A stretch of DNA of 64,000 bases from Hermatobates lingyangjiaoensis (GCA_026182355.1 JAPFBL010000119.1:2180001-2244000), one strand, 5' to 3'; shown: positions 32,619-44,563, counted from the first letter of the stretch. The notes: generated by a model not told the origin, from the letters alone. Made by a program: numbers and translations.

Positions 32619-34757
32619 TTTACTTTACTATAAGTAAAGTAAAGATATCGTCAAAAAATTTGATCTCGAGATTTTGACAGAATTACATATTTGGTGGTCC
32701 CCAAAGTCGATTTATAAAGTTTTTTCTATGATATCTGGGTGTGTGTGTGTGTAACTGTGTGTGTGGTTGGATAAGAATGTATCCAAAGTTTGCAGCCACG
32801 CTATGGTCCAAAATTTTTTATGCATCAAATTTTACACAAAAATGGGTCTCATAGTGTAGATGAGGCCTATTGTTTAGGAGCAATTATGGATGCCTGAAAA
32901 GTCATATTTTTGCCAAAAACCTCTTTTTAGACATTTTTTTTTATCCTAAACTGCTACTTCTAGAGTTTTAAAATTTTGTCATTATCTTTGAGGTTACAAA
33001 TGCAATAAACGAAAAATATATTCTGTTTTTTAAAAAAGACAGGATATATTTTTTTCAAGAAAATGTAAAAGTTTAGACTCATAATTCAATCTGAAACCTT
33101 GTTTTTGTATCCGTATAAGTGTTTTAAAAGAAAGAAGAAAAGAAGTACAAACTGTATACATCAGAAAAAAATCTGGAGTGGCCTACACTCTACTTTACTA
33201 TAAGTAACTCAATGTCAAATTTCTTGAGTATATAAAACATAACGTATCATTTAAGCATAACATAAATGTCTAAATGGGATATAATTATTAGCATTGCATT
33301 CGTGAGGTAGTACAGATAGTGATTGAAGGACATATCAATTTATAAACTTATTTTTGTACATCACAAATAATTTATTATTTGCAAATAATTTCATTAGTAT
33401 GACTACAGCAGTAATAACATTTTTGAAAAACCAAAGTGAACATTTCTTGAAACGAAATATTATCCTACAAGAGAACATGGCTATTGTTCAAATAGCCAGT
33501 AGATTTCTTACATTGTTTACTTGACATCCTTCTACATTGAATATTAATGTAAAATTTTCAAATTTGAAACAGTAAAATACCCTTTTTTTCTCTGAAAAAC
33601 ATCTTAAACAGCGAAGAAAATGTTGTTTTAAGGTGATTTGTTAATTAAAGATGTACGATAATTACAGTTATTAATCTCTAAACGAAAGATTTATATTTTG
33701 AATTATCTTTTACATTTTTGGTTTTAACAGAATTATTATACTGGGAATTTTATGGCTTCTTAGTATTTAATAAGATCATTTTCCTTCCCCTTTGTCAAAT
33801 AACATATATACAAATTTTTTTTTAATGAGTGTTATCATTTACCTGCACAATATTATTCCTCTTACATCTCTTATAAGTCAATAATATATTTTCATTTTTC
33901 CATTAGAAACATCAATTTTATATCAGTGGATTCGCTCAAAAAATTTCTAAGTCAATGTAAACAATGTAAAAAAATACAAAAAATTCGACAAGTATAGCAG
34001 GTGATCTCTTAGTCTAGGATAAACAAAGAGTTTTTATATCGTTATTGCTCTTTCCCGTAATTGAAACTTCATGATTTTTTTTTTATGAATTGCTAATTTT
34101 TTGTTCCATTTTTGGTAAAATTTTCATTATTTTTTAACGAGCCGTTTAGCGTCAAAAAAACATTTTCTGAAAACACAAATCGTACTTTAACGCCCTTTTA
34201 GCGAATGTAATTTTGAAAAAAAATATCTCAACTCATTCTCCATATAATGTTCTATTTATAGGCATAGTTTCATTCTTGTCCGTCAAACAGTATGGCTTGT
34301 ATCGCTCTCACAAGGTTTGAGATTGAATTATAAGTCAAAATTTTTACATTTTATTAAAAAAAAATATTTCCTGTTGTTTTAAAATTCTGAATATATTTTT
34401 CGTTTGTTTCATTTGTAACCTCAAAGATAATGTCAAAATTTCAAAACTCTAGGGTTATCAGTTTAGGAGAAAAAAAAGTGACTTTCCCATCATGCATAAT
34501 TCTTCCCAAACAATAGCGATCTTCGTCTTTATGAGGCCCATTTTTGTGTAAAATATCAACTTGATCCATCAAAGATTCTGGACCGTAGCGTGGTAACAAG
34601 CAATGCTAACACACTCACCCACCCACCCACACACACACAGACATCATCGTAAAAACGTCATAAAACGACTTCTGGGACCTCAAAACATGTAATTCCGTGA
34701 AAATCTCGAGATCGAATTTTTTCACGATCACTATACTTTACTTATAGTAAAGTAAAA
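32619..34757. mobile_element. Large inverted repeat, about 2.1 kb with 450-500 bp arms
   Basis: The left arm begins TTTACTTTACTATAAGTAAAG, then GATCTCGAGATTTTGAC and a (TG)n tract. The right arm (34300-34757) has the reverse complements: a (CA)n tract, AAATCTCGAGATCGAA and CTTTACTTATAGTAAAGTAA. The arms differ by roughly 20% by eye. The terminal 16-20 bp is itself palindromic. A similar terminal word is at 33187-33206, so this may be two inverted copies of a shorter element rather than one element. The middle (33210-34290) is AT-rich with no gene. Confidence 0.7.
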
Positions 34758-34980
34758 AGTTAGTACAAAATTTAAAATTATCTTCTATTTTGTTACTACA
34801 TTGCCTTAAATTATAACCATTAAATGATGTTAACCTACTTTTGACAAAGAAATGTAGTATGATAAATATTTTATACTACATTATAAAAATGAAAAAAAAA
34901 GTGAAAAACGTCTTTACAAATTATCATAAGTATTTTGAGTAACTGAAAGCTTTATAGTCTTTGTGGAACGTTTCTTCATT
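34758..34980. other. No gene recognised
   Basis: AT-rich spacer. Confidence 0.5.
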
Positions 34981-34984
34981 TATA

Positions 34985-35300
34985 TATATATATATAAATG
35001 AAAAAAGACAACATATAGAAAAAGCGAGAAAACTTACTGGATCGATATTTCGAACTGAAGTTCGTTGTCAGGGAAAGAGTAGAAGGGAAGAAGAAGAGGT
35101 ACGTGCGTTCACTATGAACGCACTAGTGAAGAGGTACTAGTGAACGCACGTACCTCTTCTTCTTCCCTTCTACTTTCTCCCTGACGACGAACTTCAGTTC
35201 GAAATATCGATCCAGTAAGTTTTCTCGCTTCTTCTATATGTTGTCTTTTTTCATTTATATATCTGTCCGGTTTGGACTGTTTTAATATTTTGATATTTAT
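34985..35300. mobile_element. PLE-N fold-back
   Basis: Arms of about 130 bp from AAATGAAAAAAGACAACATATAG to CTATATGTTGTCTTTTTTCATTT around CGCACTAGTGAAGAGGTACTAGTGAACG. The right arm has CTGACGA at 35181, one C, the hairpin GAAC-TTCA-GTTC, GAAATATCGATCCAGTAAG. The tail TCTGTCCGGTTTGGAC is present only at right, as for the other fold-backs. Confidence 0.75.
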
Positions 35301-36654
35301 ATATATAATAAATCAAAATTTAAATGTAATATTATAATATTATAAATCAATTTAAATGTATATAATATATACAAAAAAATCAAATGTTTGACATGAAGTT
35401 TGATATTATCTATAGTTATAGTACAGTTGAATGTAGACCATTCCAGATTTTTTTATTAAAATTAAATGTACCGAATTCAGAATTATAAAAATTTTCTTAA
35501 GGAATATGTCTTCATGGTTTGACAACTACCAATCAATCTTACCATATTTAAAGTTTATTGATAGTTGAAATATTGAAAGTCTAAAGCCTTACTTTAATAT
35601 GAAGTTAAAATTACATCTCCAGACATCAGCATTTATAAACCAGCCAAATGATTCTAATAAAGCTAATGCAAACAAATGTGATGTAGTAGAATGTAAATTA
35701 TAACAGGAACGTTGATTTAATTTTGCTCATTTTCTTCATTATAATGATGAATTGCAACTAAAACATGGACATTTATTACTCTTTTAGTGAACGTTGATAT
35801 TGACTTTTAAATTTATGTCCTCACTATTGATTTAAAGCCTTGTTTCTCTTTATTTTTTTTTTTCAAAACCATAGCCATTAACATTACTTCTTTGAGAAAT
35901 ATTTTTAATGTGAACATAACTTCACAAAATAATAAAAAAATACACACCTTTTAAGATGCACATTCTTTTTAAATGATCTTTAGAGTGTAATAAATATTAC
36001 TGAGTCTACAAACTCAGTTAAAAGTTAGAATATTCATTCTAGCACAGAATTATTAAAATTATTTATAGTGTTGTATTTTTATTTTCTTCTTAAACGTCTT
36101 ACTAGCAATATTAAAGCTACTAAATGCCTTAATATCACTTTTGAATTAATGTTTTATTTATTGTTTTAATCAGTGACTTGGCAAGGTGGGGGATGGTAGT
36201 GGTACGTATCAGGGGGAGGCATTTTGAGGGGTTAAAAATAGAAAATAAAAAAAATTAAAATTATAAAATTAAAATGGTGAATAGGTACAAACATATTATC
36301 AAACTCTGTGGGTAAAGTATCTTAGAACTTGTTGGTAATATTAATTTATCTCAGTTACTTAATTATATTATGTCACTATTTCAATTTTATAAATTATAAA
36401 AAAATGTTCTCATTTTGGGAAAGAATACTAATAAAAGTTTGAAAATTCAAATGTTTAATAATACAATATGCTTCGAACCTATTGTTGCATTAGTATTTTT
36501 AAATGCTGGTGGGTAACTCTACTTTTCATCTCCTTGGGTTCGTCCACTTCATCTCCACTATCATCATCATCATGGTGAAGAGAACATTACCATTGAGTAA
36601 TGGTGGTGAGGAAGAACTACCTATATCGTGGTAAGAACAAATGTTTGGTTTTTC
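35301..36654. other. AT-rich, possible MITE end near 36175
   Basis: CAGTGACTTGGCAAGGTGGGG at 36173 resembles CAGTGGCTTAGCTAC at 9590 but has no clear partner. No gene recognised. Confidence 0.35.
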
Positions 36655-36801
36655 ATACCATACACACATATACACATGCACACACACATAAATACATCAT
36701 TATCATAAAAGAAACTTAAAAAACTAGATCAGGTTACCTCAAAAATCTAAAAATTTAATTCTTTAATCATTATTATACTTTATTTATAGTAAAGTAAAAA
36801 G
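36655..36801. mobile_element. Single end of the large inverted-repeat family
   Basis: A (CA)-rich tract, ATCATTATCATAAAA, then ACTTTATTTATAGTAAAGTAAAAAG matches the right arm of 32619-34757. Confidence 0.55.
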
Positions 36802-37539
36802 AAATATTCTTCATTTTGGTAGTGCATTTAGAATAATATTTATTTGAAATTAATCATTCTTTATTGAATTTTCGGATTTATAACTTATTATTAATTAAAG
36901 TGAAAACTATATAGTACAAATAAAACAATATATTCGATTACTACTTTCGTTAAAAAATTGTAAACAAAATATGATAAAAAATTATGATTCTAATTTACAA
37001 TTTGAAAATTTGAACGCACAGTTAGGGATGTAAGGGAAAGATGTGTAGGGTAATTGAAGGGAGGAAAGGAGTTTTAATGGTCGTTTCAGAATGGGTGAGT
37101 TTTGTTGGGAGAATCAATAATACGTTACGTTAACTTTAGTCTCATATGCAAACCAACTCGTTTCGAACTTAAACCGGGTTTGCTATCAGGTCTCCGCATT
37201 CATACGACCCCTTTGCCGCAACCTCCAAAGTCGATATCATCTCTACTCAATAAGGAAACTTTACTTCCCTGTTTTGTAATAGTCAATAATTTGAACTTTT
37301 CATTTGTACCCAACACCAAATCATTTCTTTAATCAAATAATGTTTTGAAATTTGTTCATAATTAACATTTGATTTTATTACTTTTCAATTTCTATCACCT
37401 AGTTTGCTAGTTTATTTAAACTACTTAACTAAATTAAATTCTAATTATTGTTTTAAATTACTTCTAATTTTGTATAATTGACAAATTATTAACTGTGCTA
37501 GCAGAGGGTGGGAAAATGTGATTAGTATCTAAGTGGCTC
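36802..37539. other. No gene recognised
   Basis: A slightly GC-richer part at 37140-37260 (plus-strand ORF from 37102) has no recognised homology. Confidence 0.4.
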
Positions 37540-38300
37540 GTATAGATTAAAGCTGGAGTCACTGTTTGACTAGAGCAGATAAGGAAAATGATGTTGGTTT
37601 TAGACGGGCAGTAAAAGGCCGAGACTTACATGCCCAGAAGCTCCTAGAAGATTAAGAATGGATGATGAAATTAGGCATGTTAAGAAGAAGAATACTTTTA
37701 GAAAGGTGGTATGAGGATGAGAGCTTAGGCGTTCTGAACCTCGAGAAGGCTATCGATGGATATATGATTTAATAGAACTGAGATAGTTGTAGAAGAATAA
37801 ATTACTTTCAGAAGGGTTGGGAAAGGTCGAGAGCTTAGATGTCCAGAAGCCTTAAGAAGACGAGAAGACTTCAACTAGATGAAGAAGAAGAGATTACTGT
37901 TAGAAAGGCTGTGAGAGGTATACAGTTTAGGAGTCCAAAGGCCTCGAGTAGACTACGGATGGATGCACGGTTTAATAGAACCACAACAGTTAAAGTAAAA
38001 GATATTACTTTCAATGTGACTGGAGAAAACCAAGGAAACAAGTATTTAGGAGGTTTGTGAAGATTAAAGTTTAAAACAAGGAAATATAACGAAGGATAAT
38101 TAACATAACAAAAGGAATGAAAATAAAAATGTTACGATTTTTATAAAATTTGGGGGATGGGGAGCATGAATTCTCGACCCTACTTTCCAGAAGAGTCGAG
38201 AAGAATAAATTTGGAAGAATGTTTTAATGCAACTAGTGAAATTAAATTGAATGATATCGCTTTGAAACACGCAAAGAAATTCTGGTGGCATAATCGTTAA
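37540..38300 (+). pseudogene. Decayed gene of an internally repeated basic protein (about 36-residue repeats)
   Basis: DNA units starting near 37598, 37696, 37806, 37898 and 38008 (spacing about 92-110 bp) encode variants of one module when frameshifts are allowed. The module reads (I/N)-T-F-R-K-A-V-R-G-R-E-L-R, then P-E-A-x-R-R-L-R-M-D, then acidic residues and V-K-x-K. Unit 4 (37890-38010) is intact: I-T-V-R-K-A-V-R-G, P-K-A-S-S-R-L-R-M-D. A last unit (P-E-E-S-R-R-I-N-L-E-E-C) ends K-K-F-W-W-H-N-R and TAA at 38298. A partial unit (R-L-K-L-E-S-L-F-D) precedes the first. Conservation at protein level across units despite indels suggests past selection on the protein. No known family was recognised; Lys and Arg dominate. 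Confidence 0.5.
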
Positions 38301-38520
38301 GAAGTTTCGATGTTAATAATAACATTAATAACAATGAGAGGGGTGAAAGAATAAGGTATTGATTTTCTAGGGGCAAAAGAAAACAGCGACTAAGATTCAG
38401 AAGAGGATGATGGAATGAGGTCCTCTATATTATTGCTGTGGTGTCTTTTGAAATATCATCATTTGAAATATGCTATTCAATTTCATGAAATTACAAATTA
38501 CAAAACATTGCATTTAAAAT
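38301..38520. other. No gene recognised
   Basis: Spacer before the SINE. Confidence 0.5.
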
Positions 38521-38800
38521 GAACCAGAGTAGCTCAGTGAATTGCTTGCTTGCCTCCAGACTGGTAGATCCCGGGTTCAATTCTCACTCTCACATCGATA
38601 TTTCACACGATAAGTGAAAAAAATTGAGCCGATTTTCACTCAAAGAGGACCTTAAACTGTCGGTTCTCCGCTGTACCATGTCAAGTACTGCTTATAGATT
38701 GCTACTCTAAAGATACTAAGTTAGGCAAAATTTACGACCACCAATGTAGAATTAACCAAAATAGGTGCCAAATAATAAATGAGCCACACTTCCAGTAAAA
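38521..38800 (+). mobile_element. tRNA-derived SINE
   Basis: The head has GAGTAGCTCAGTGAATTGC (A-box-like), GCCTCCAGACTGGTAGATCC and the B-box GGGTTCAATTCTC. The body (GAGGACCTTAAACTGTCGG, GTACCATGTCAAGTACTGC, TAAGTTAGGCAAAATTTACG) matches the other copies. The 3' limit is uncertain. Confidence 0.7.
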
Positions 38801-39084
38801 CAGCACTAAAAGGTATAAGCCTAGAAGTCTGGACATTAGAAAACACCAAAACATCGTTTTTTTGTCAATTCAGTGAATTTCGTTAAATTTAGACATGGTG
38901 ATAGACTCAAAGCACTTCCATTGTGTTATATCATAAATTATTAAATAAATATTTAAACTTTCTGGTTTTGAATTATACTTTCTGCATTTAGTTCACCTTG
39001 ATATTGTTATATTTTTGCTGGGAAAAATAAAAAATAGGAATTGTTTTCTTTATGATTAAATTTTACTGTTACTATAATACAGTG

Positions 39085-39386
39085 GAGGCCAGGTGACAAC
39101 GTGATCGCCTCTAGACTGGTAGATCGGGGATTCAATACCCACTCTAACTCTTGATTTATTCACGTGTAAGGTAAATAAATGTGAACAAGTCGTCTCTCAA
39201 GGAGGACGTTAAGCCGTTTCCCGGGACTGTACTATGTCAGGTACTCGTTGAAGATCCCTTCTCTATATAAACTTGAGTTAAGCAAAATTGAGGATCTATT
39301 GTAGAATCAATCTTCATTGTGTGGTATCATAAAGGTCCAATGTTTGCCTTATATGTGTTCCGCTATAACCTAATCTAGCCTACTAA
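39085..39386 (+). mobile_element. tRNA-derived SINE with 9-bp target-site duplication
   Basis: The head GAGGCCAGGTGACAACGTGATC, GCCTCTAGACTGGTAGATCG and the B-box GGATTCAATACCC. The tail ends AACCTAATCTAGCCTACTAA rather than in poly-A. It is flanked by AATACAGTG at 39076-39084 and 39387-39395. Confidence 0.8.
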
Positions 39387-39395
39387 AATACAGTG

Positions 39396-40370
39396 ATGAA
39401 AAAAGAATCCATGTAGTAATTTTGACAAATTCACGCTTCTTAAGCTTCCCTTAGTTTGTTTTCAATACTTTTAAAACATATTTATTAGTGTGGGTTATAG
39501 CAGAAAAATTGTTGTAATCTCTCTACCTGTCACATAATTTGATAAACCTTAATAAAATTTCTCGGATATATAGCTCATTTTTAGTCGATATAGGTTCTAT
39601 TGTAAATGGAAAGGTAAATTATTGTGCTTTATATCAAAACAATATTAACATATTCCTTCTGTTTTATAACAGAGTCTCAAATTTGCTCATGTGAGTTAAA
39701 TTTCAATTCAATTGAGAAAATGAATAGAATATTTAAAATATCAGTCAGTTAAATAGATTCTTCATTATTTCTGATAATAGATAAAAAGCATAGTTCACAC
39801 TATTCACACAGTTAAGTCTACATAATTCATTATAGCCTCAAAACATCAGTCAATTAGCTCGAACAATATAATATCAATGGTGTTATTTATTTTTAACAGT
39901 TTATATTTAACTGAATAAAATTAGACTTCATACTACCTATGATATTGGAAAAGACTCTCTATGAACCTGATTATGTTGAAATTACAATTTTGGTTTAATT
40001 CAGTTAAGGATGCACTTGGTGCTATTGGAAAACTCATCATCTCAATGAAATGAAATTTCGTCTAATAAATCGAAAGTCCTTCGAGACTTAATGAAATCAG
40101 TCGGTTGTAATGTTAAAGCGTTTCAGTTTGCAAATAATTTGTACTTTGTTTTGAATTTAACAATTTAGTTCTTCATTAAAGCAATGGACAAAATTAAATT
40201 CTCTAACACAAGCAATCTCTTATTAAAGATTACATACATTTAAAATTTAAAATTGGTTATTCAAACAATGCTTTTAAAATACAATGAACACAGTTTGACA
40301 AAATACTTCCTTCCATCAATATATTATTCAAAGTGTTATCTTTTCGTATATGATATTTGTATTTTAAAAA
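39396..40370. other. No gene recognised
   Basis: AT-rich, no supported features. Confidence 0.5.
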
Positions 40371-40374
40371 TATT

Positions 40375-40406
<32 letters not shown>

Positions 40407-40408
<2 letters not shown>

Positions 40409-40545
40409 ATGATCAAACCACAATATGAAATGGGAAAACACGACTAAGATCATTCAACCGTAACAAGCAGTCTTCGTAAATTTCATATTGTGATTTGATC
40501 ATTGATTGTTATTTCACTTGTCTATGTGAAATCTTTATATATATA
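40407..40545. mobile_element. PLE-A fold-back, internally deleted
   Basis: The minus arm (TGATCAAACCACAATATG, TTCAACCGTAACAAGC) runs straight into the last 30 bp of the plus arm (TTTCATATTGTGATTTGATCA) and the tail TATTTCACTTGTCTATGTG. The right-hand core is missing. (AT)n lies at left. Confidence 0.65.
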
Positions 40546-40546
40546 T

Positions 40547-40892
40547 AGGTGTATAATGTAATCGGGATTTGGTCAATTTTCCAGGATCAAAATCAAACTC
40601 TCAATGCTGACGTTTCGGTTTTATTGAAAACCTTTTTCATAGGCATCTTCTCCATATACTCTTCTTATCTCTTCATAAAAACCCATAGTTGTATTTATAT
40701 AAACCCAATAATATAACAAATTCAATAATATATTAACCGTTGGATAGAATTTATGGGTTTTTATGAGGAGATAAGAAGAGTATATGGAGAAGATGCCTAT
40801 GAAAAAGATTTTAAATAAAACCGAAACGTCGGCATTGAGAGTTTGATTTTGATCCTGGAAAATTGACCGAATCCCGATTACATTATACACCT
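40547..40892. mobile_element. PLE-B fold-back
   Basis: From AGGTGTATAATGTAATCG to CGATTACATTATACACCT. Outer arms carry TTTCGGTTTTATTGAAAACC and its complement with GAAACGTCGGCATTGAGAG. Inner arms (CATCTTCTCCATATACTC and complement) encode G-F-Y-E-E-I-R-R-V-Y-G-E-D-A on the plus strand. An unpaired centre of about 70 bp remains. Confidence 0.75.
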
Positions 40893-40914
40893 ATTTAATT
40901 TGTTATATATATAT

Positions 40915-41552
40915 TGCTGAGAGTGTTCACCGCCCTACACCTAGAAGCGATCGTAGGATTACTGCTCCCTTCATATCTACTTTTTTCCCAGGCTCCCACA
41001 GGCTCGGCTCTGTTATTAGGGAGTTCTTTCCTATACTTTCTTCTTCTTCGTCTACTTCTCCTATTTTCAGTCAGCCCCCTACTTTTTCCTACCGTAGACC
41101 TTCCAACCTTAAATCCATTTTCTCCCATATTTCCAACAGCCCCTGTGCCAGCAGAGGGATGCAGCGATGTGAACGCCGTAACTGCCAACCTGTCCTCTAA
41201 TTAACTGCAGTCCTTACTTTACTTCCCCTCTTAGTAACAACTCCTATCCTGTTCCTTCTGATACAACTTGCACCTACTGTAACTGCACTTATCGTTTGGG
41301 TTGTACTTGTTGTGATGCCTTTTACGTTGGCTTGGCTTCAAGCTGAGCCTGCGTATGAACAATCACAGAGCGTCCGTTGGTCAGTGCAGTGACTTACCCA
41401 TAGCTATCCACGCTAATTCTCATGACCTCCGTTTCAATGATTGTTTCAGGGTACAAATCCTTGAGTCTAATTCTCAAGTCACCCTTAGAGCTTTTGAAGA
41501 GGCATTCATATGCCTCCTTGGGGCTCGCTCTTCTCCTGGTCTTAATCTCTAA
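40915..41552 (+). pseudogene. PLE protein fragment: Cys-rich segment plus GIY-YIG domain
   Basis: Three frames in sequence. The first gives Q-R-C-E-R-R-N-C-Q-P (41162 on). The second gives N-C-S-P-Y-F-T-S-P-L-S, then C-T-Y-C-N-C-T-Y-R-L-G-C-T-C-C-D-A-F-Y-V-G-L (41203-41340). The third gives R-M-N-N-H-R-A-S-V-G-Q to N-L-stop (ORF 41355-41552). The layout C-x4-C, then C-x2-C near a degenerate GIY, Y-V-G, R-M-x-x-H-R, the I-H-A-N-S-H block and P-G-L-N matches PLE endonucleases that carry zinc-finger-like cysteines (Neptune-like is my best guess). Sequence before 41130 is hydrophobic and low complexity; its ORF may not be coding. Two frameshifts make it dead. Confidence 0.65.
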
Positions 41553-41860
41553 CGTTAATTAAATTTGTTTCCCTTATTGTTTATACTTTTTCTTTTTTAA
41601 TAGTTTTGAATTCTAATGGTTGTCTTCTTTATTATTTCGTATTATATACTTTTTATCTTGTTTTGTAAATAAATATTGAAGGATTTCTATTTTTCCTCTC
41701 CTCCACTGGAGGGCTACATTTCTGTGGTTCCACAAGGTGGTACTCTGGAGGCCAGTAGCAGTTTGCTTCTCAACGCGAGTAATTCGCACTTCTTCCCGAT
41801 GACGACAGATGCCGAAACATCGAAGTGACTTCTATAGTGACTATAGTGAGTTCTACTAGT
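41553..41860 (+). mobile_element. 3' UTR and end of the same PLE
   Basis: After the stop, an AT-rich run, then CTCCACTGGAGGGCTAC and GGTACTCTGGAGGCCAG. At 41808 comes CCGATGACGACAGATGCCGAAACATCGAAGTGAC. The core's CTGA reads CCGA. Confidence 0.55.
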
Positions 41861-41934
41861 AACAAATTAAATTGCACTGTAATTAATTTACTGTAATTTA
41901 AGTTAGACTGTAAATTTAGTGAAAAACACATGAG

Positions 41935-41995
41935 AAAGAACTATCATAACACATTTCAATATTTCGATATCCGTCATTATCAAGAGAGAATTAGT
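41935..41995 (-). mobile_element. PLE-type end fragment
   Basis: On the minus strand TTGATAATGACGGATATCGAAATATTGAAATG. A degraded core of the family C type. Confidence 0.4.
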
Positions 41996-43644
41996 TGGTT
42001 AAGTGGCTATAGATGACTTACAAATAGCTAAGTCCATTAGAGCAATCAGGATTGACCACCACACTCAATGATGCCAAGGGGGCTCATTTCAATCATTATC
42101 GATGAATTATTTTTTTTATATATGTCTTTAATTATTTTATTACTTATTAATTATTATTGTGAATTATTTATCCATTTTTTTACTCATAAACCTTATTCAT
42201 AATAATTGTTAGTTTTTATTTTCATTACTTATATTATAAAGTCCATTACCTAGAATTTATTATTTTTTTCATAATTGTTATATAAAAATCTGTCATACCT
42301 CGTGAATTAATAAGTGTTATGGTAACTTTATCTGCCATTTGGCAAGTTAGATTTCGATGAGTCAAACATGTGAGCGGGAAGGTAATCATGCTCTCAGGTG
42401 GCTCAGAAATATTTTTATATCCAAAATCGTCTATCAAAAATTATCTATCCAAAATCCTGGAATGAAGTTCTGCTCCAGTTTGGTGCTCGCAGATGCGTTG
42501 GATGTGTGAATGTAACCACTTTGGGGAGAGTGGACAGCCTCTTCCCCTATTCAGATTTTGTTTAGGGCCTGTTTTTTTTTAAATTTGTGAGATAGAGTTT
42601 GTGGATGGTGAAAAATTACGTAAACCCATAAACAAGCACACGAAAAAAATGAAAAAAAAAACATTTGAATAATATTACATATACTCTTAAATATGACATT
42701 TTGTTAAAGAGTTGATTGATTTTTTTCCATTTTGCTATAGTTTTGTATGTCCAAGTATATAACAAGTAAAAAAAATCACATAAACAATTATAAAAAAAAT
42801 ATAGCATAATATAAAAATACCGTAAAATTGGAAATCATTAATAATTGAATTGTTAGGGGTATATGAGGGAAAATAAAAACAGGAAAGAAAATAGGGTGGC
42901 AGGAGATGAAGGCTGAAGTCGATTTGTCGCGGCACTGGAAGCTTTCCAAGAGCCATGATAAAGCCGGATGTGTTGACGGCAATTTTTCTGGTTTTCTTTG
43001 AAATGTTGTGCTAGAGGGTGAGGAAGGGAGCCCAATCAGGTGACACGCCCAGACAGCACAGAATGAGTCCCCTTTACCTCAGGCCACTCCGTCACTCACT
43101 ATATTACTTCCACAGATAAATTCACTTTTCCTCTAAAGCCACTTGTCTCATTCAAAATACTTTTATCTAATGAGAATTCGTTTCATATTATTGTCATCAT
43201 TATTTCTTAAAATAATATAAACAGGCTATAAGTTATTCAGTTAGCGCAAATAATTAGTTTCAAAAGTCACGCAGTCAGTTATCATGTGGTATATACTCAT
43301 GCTGGGAAAATAATACAAGTTTAAAGAAGTGTACAAGTATATAAAAGTGTGATAAAAAGTTAAATAATTGTATAACACCTGTTGTGATGGTGAAAGTAAT
43401 GATCAGCGCTAGGTGTTGCCCATAAGTATGAGAGAAGTAGGGAGTTTGAAACTCATAATGATGTATTAGAAAAGCAGGAAGTTTCACAATGCAGACTACT
43501 GCCCTTGTCCCTTCTGAACTCAACTTATAAATATTAAACTTACAAGCAATAAATAGTACTATACATAATTTATAGAAATACTTCAAGCAATCGGGCACAA
43601 TTAAGAATTTCATGATTACAATAAGGGGAAAGAAACGCTGTCTC
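41996..43644. other. No gene recognised
   Basis: AT-rich. A GC-richer part at 42900-43090 gives overlapping ORFs in several frames of the minus strand, none with recognised features. Confidence 0.4.
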
Positions 43645-43805
43645 CAGACAAAAGATTTTACACAAAGACGCGTTTCGAACATTTAGTGATAATCCATAAG
43701 ACACTGAGTGTCCCATGACTCCTTCACTACTCCTAACCTGAGGATGATCACTAAGGGTTTGAAACGCGTTGCTGGATAACATTTTTTGTGCGAAGACTTA
43801 GTGTT
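43645..43805. mobile_element. PLE-type fold-back, family D
   Basis: The left arm (AAAAGATTTTACACAAAGACGCGTTTCGAAC, ATTTAGTGATAATCC) is inverted relative to the right arm (GGATGATCACTAAGGG, TTTGAAACGCGTTGC, ATTTTTTGTGCG). The right arm reads CTGAGGATGATC before the hairpin and GAAACGCG. Confidence 0.55.
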
Positions 43806-43814
43806 TCATCAGGC

Positions 43815-44140
43815 AGGGTAGGTTGGCCCAATGACAACGTACTTGTCTCTGGACTGGTAGATCTGATGTTTAATTCACACTGTGACACACTGAATTTATT
43901 AACGTGAGAGGTGAATCAATCTGAGCACGTCATCTCTTGGAGAGTATGTTAAGCCATTGATCCCAAGCCTGTACGATGTCATATACGCGTTAAAGAGCCC
44001 TACTTTAATTATACTTGAGTTAGGCAAAACTTAGGACTCCTCATGTAGAATGTTGATTGTGTGCTATCACAAAGGGATAATGTTTGCCCTATGTGTTCAA
44101 TTTGAGTCTGCTGCTGCAACTTAACCCAACCCAACTTTCT
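43815..44140 (+). mobile_element. tRNA-derived SINE
   Basis: The head GTAGGTTGGCCCAATGACAACG, CTCTGGACTGGTAGATCTG, a weak B-box (ATGTTTAATTCAC). The body (GAGCACGTCATCTCTTGG, AGTTAGGCAAAACTTAGGAC) matches the other copies. The tail is AACTTAACCCAACCCAAC. Confidence 0.7.
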
Positions 44141-44537
44141 CCTCCTTGTCCTAACCATGAGTTAGACAACACAGTAAATGATTGCATAGCTCGTAAATAA
44201 TAAAATTATTCTTCTGATTCAAAAGGTACTGTTTTGTAGTAACAATTTATTAGTTTCATCAAATTCTAGATTAAATATTTTACAAATTATTCATTTTTGA
44301 TGTACTATATTAATGTTTATTTCCTTAACAATGCAGTGATTGTTGTAGTTAAGAGATTTGCCATGCACGAAGGTTATTGTTATTTAATTACTACTTTGCT
44401 TTTGCATATTTTAAAGTTATTTAATTTCAAACCACTCTAAGGTTTGCTTGCTTTTTATATATAACCGAAAAAATGTTCAAAAATCCCTGTTTGTATAAAC
44501 ATTTTTGTCTAGAACTGAATTATTTTATAAAATGAAA

Positions 44538-44563
44538 CTAGCAAACGTACCCGTCTTTGACGG
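44538..44563 (-). terminator. Helitron 3' end: hairpin plus CTAG
   Basis: On the minus strand the hairpin CCGTC-AAA-GACGG (44563-44551) is followed 9 nt later by CTAG (44541-44538) and then T. Helitrons end in a short hairpin about 10 nt before CTRR and insert between A and T. The helicase remnant lies just upstream on the same strand, as it should. Confidence 0.7.

Noticed and set aside
39085..39160. Functional tRNA genes at the SINE heads
   Set aside because: The A and B boxes are present but the cloverleaf is degraded and each head is joined to a shared SINE body.
40914..41204. Hydrophobic 96-residue ORF as a membrane protein
   Set aside because: It overlaps the PLE coding remnant in another frame; a pyrimidine-rich strand gives Leu/Ser/Phe.
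42735..43035. Three overlapping minus-strand ORFs
   Set aside because: Mutually exclusive frames, low complexity, no motif or splice context.
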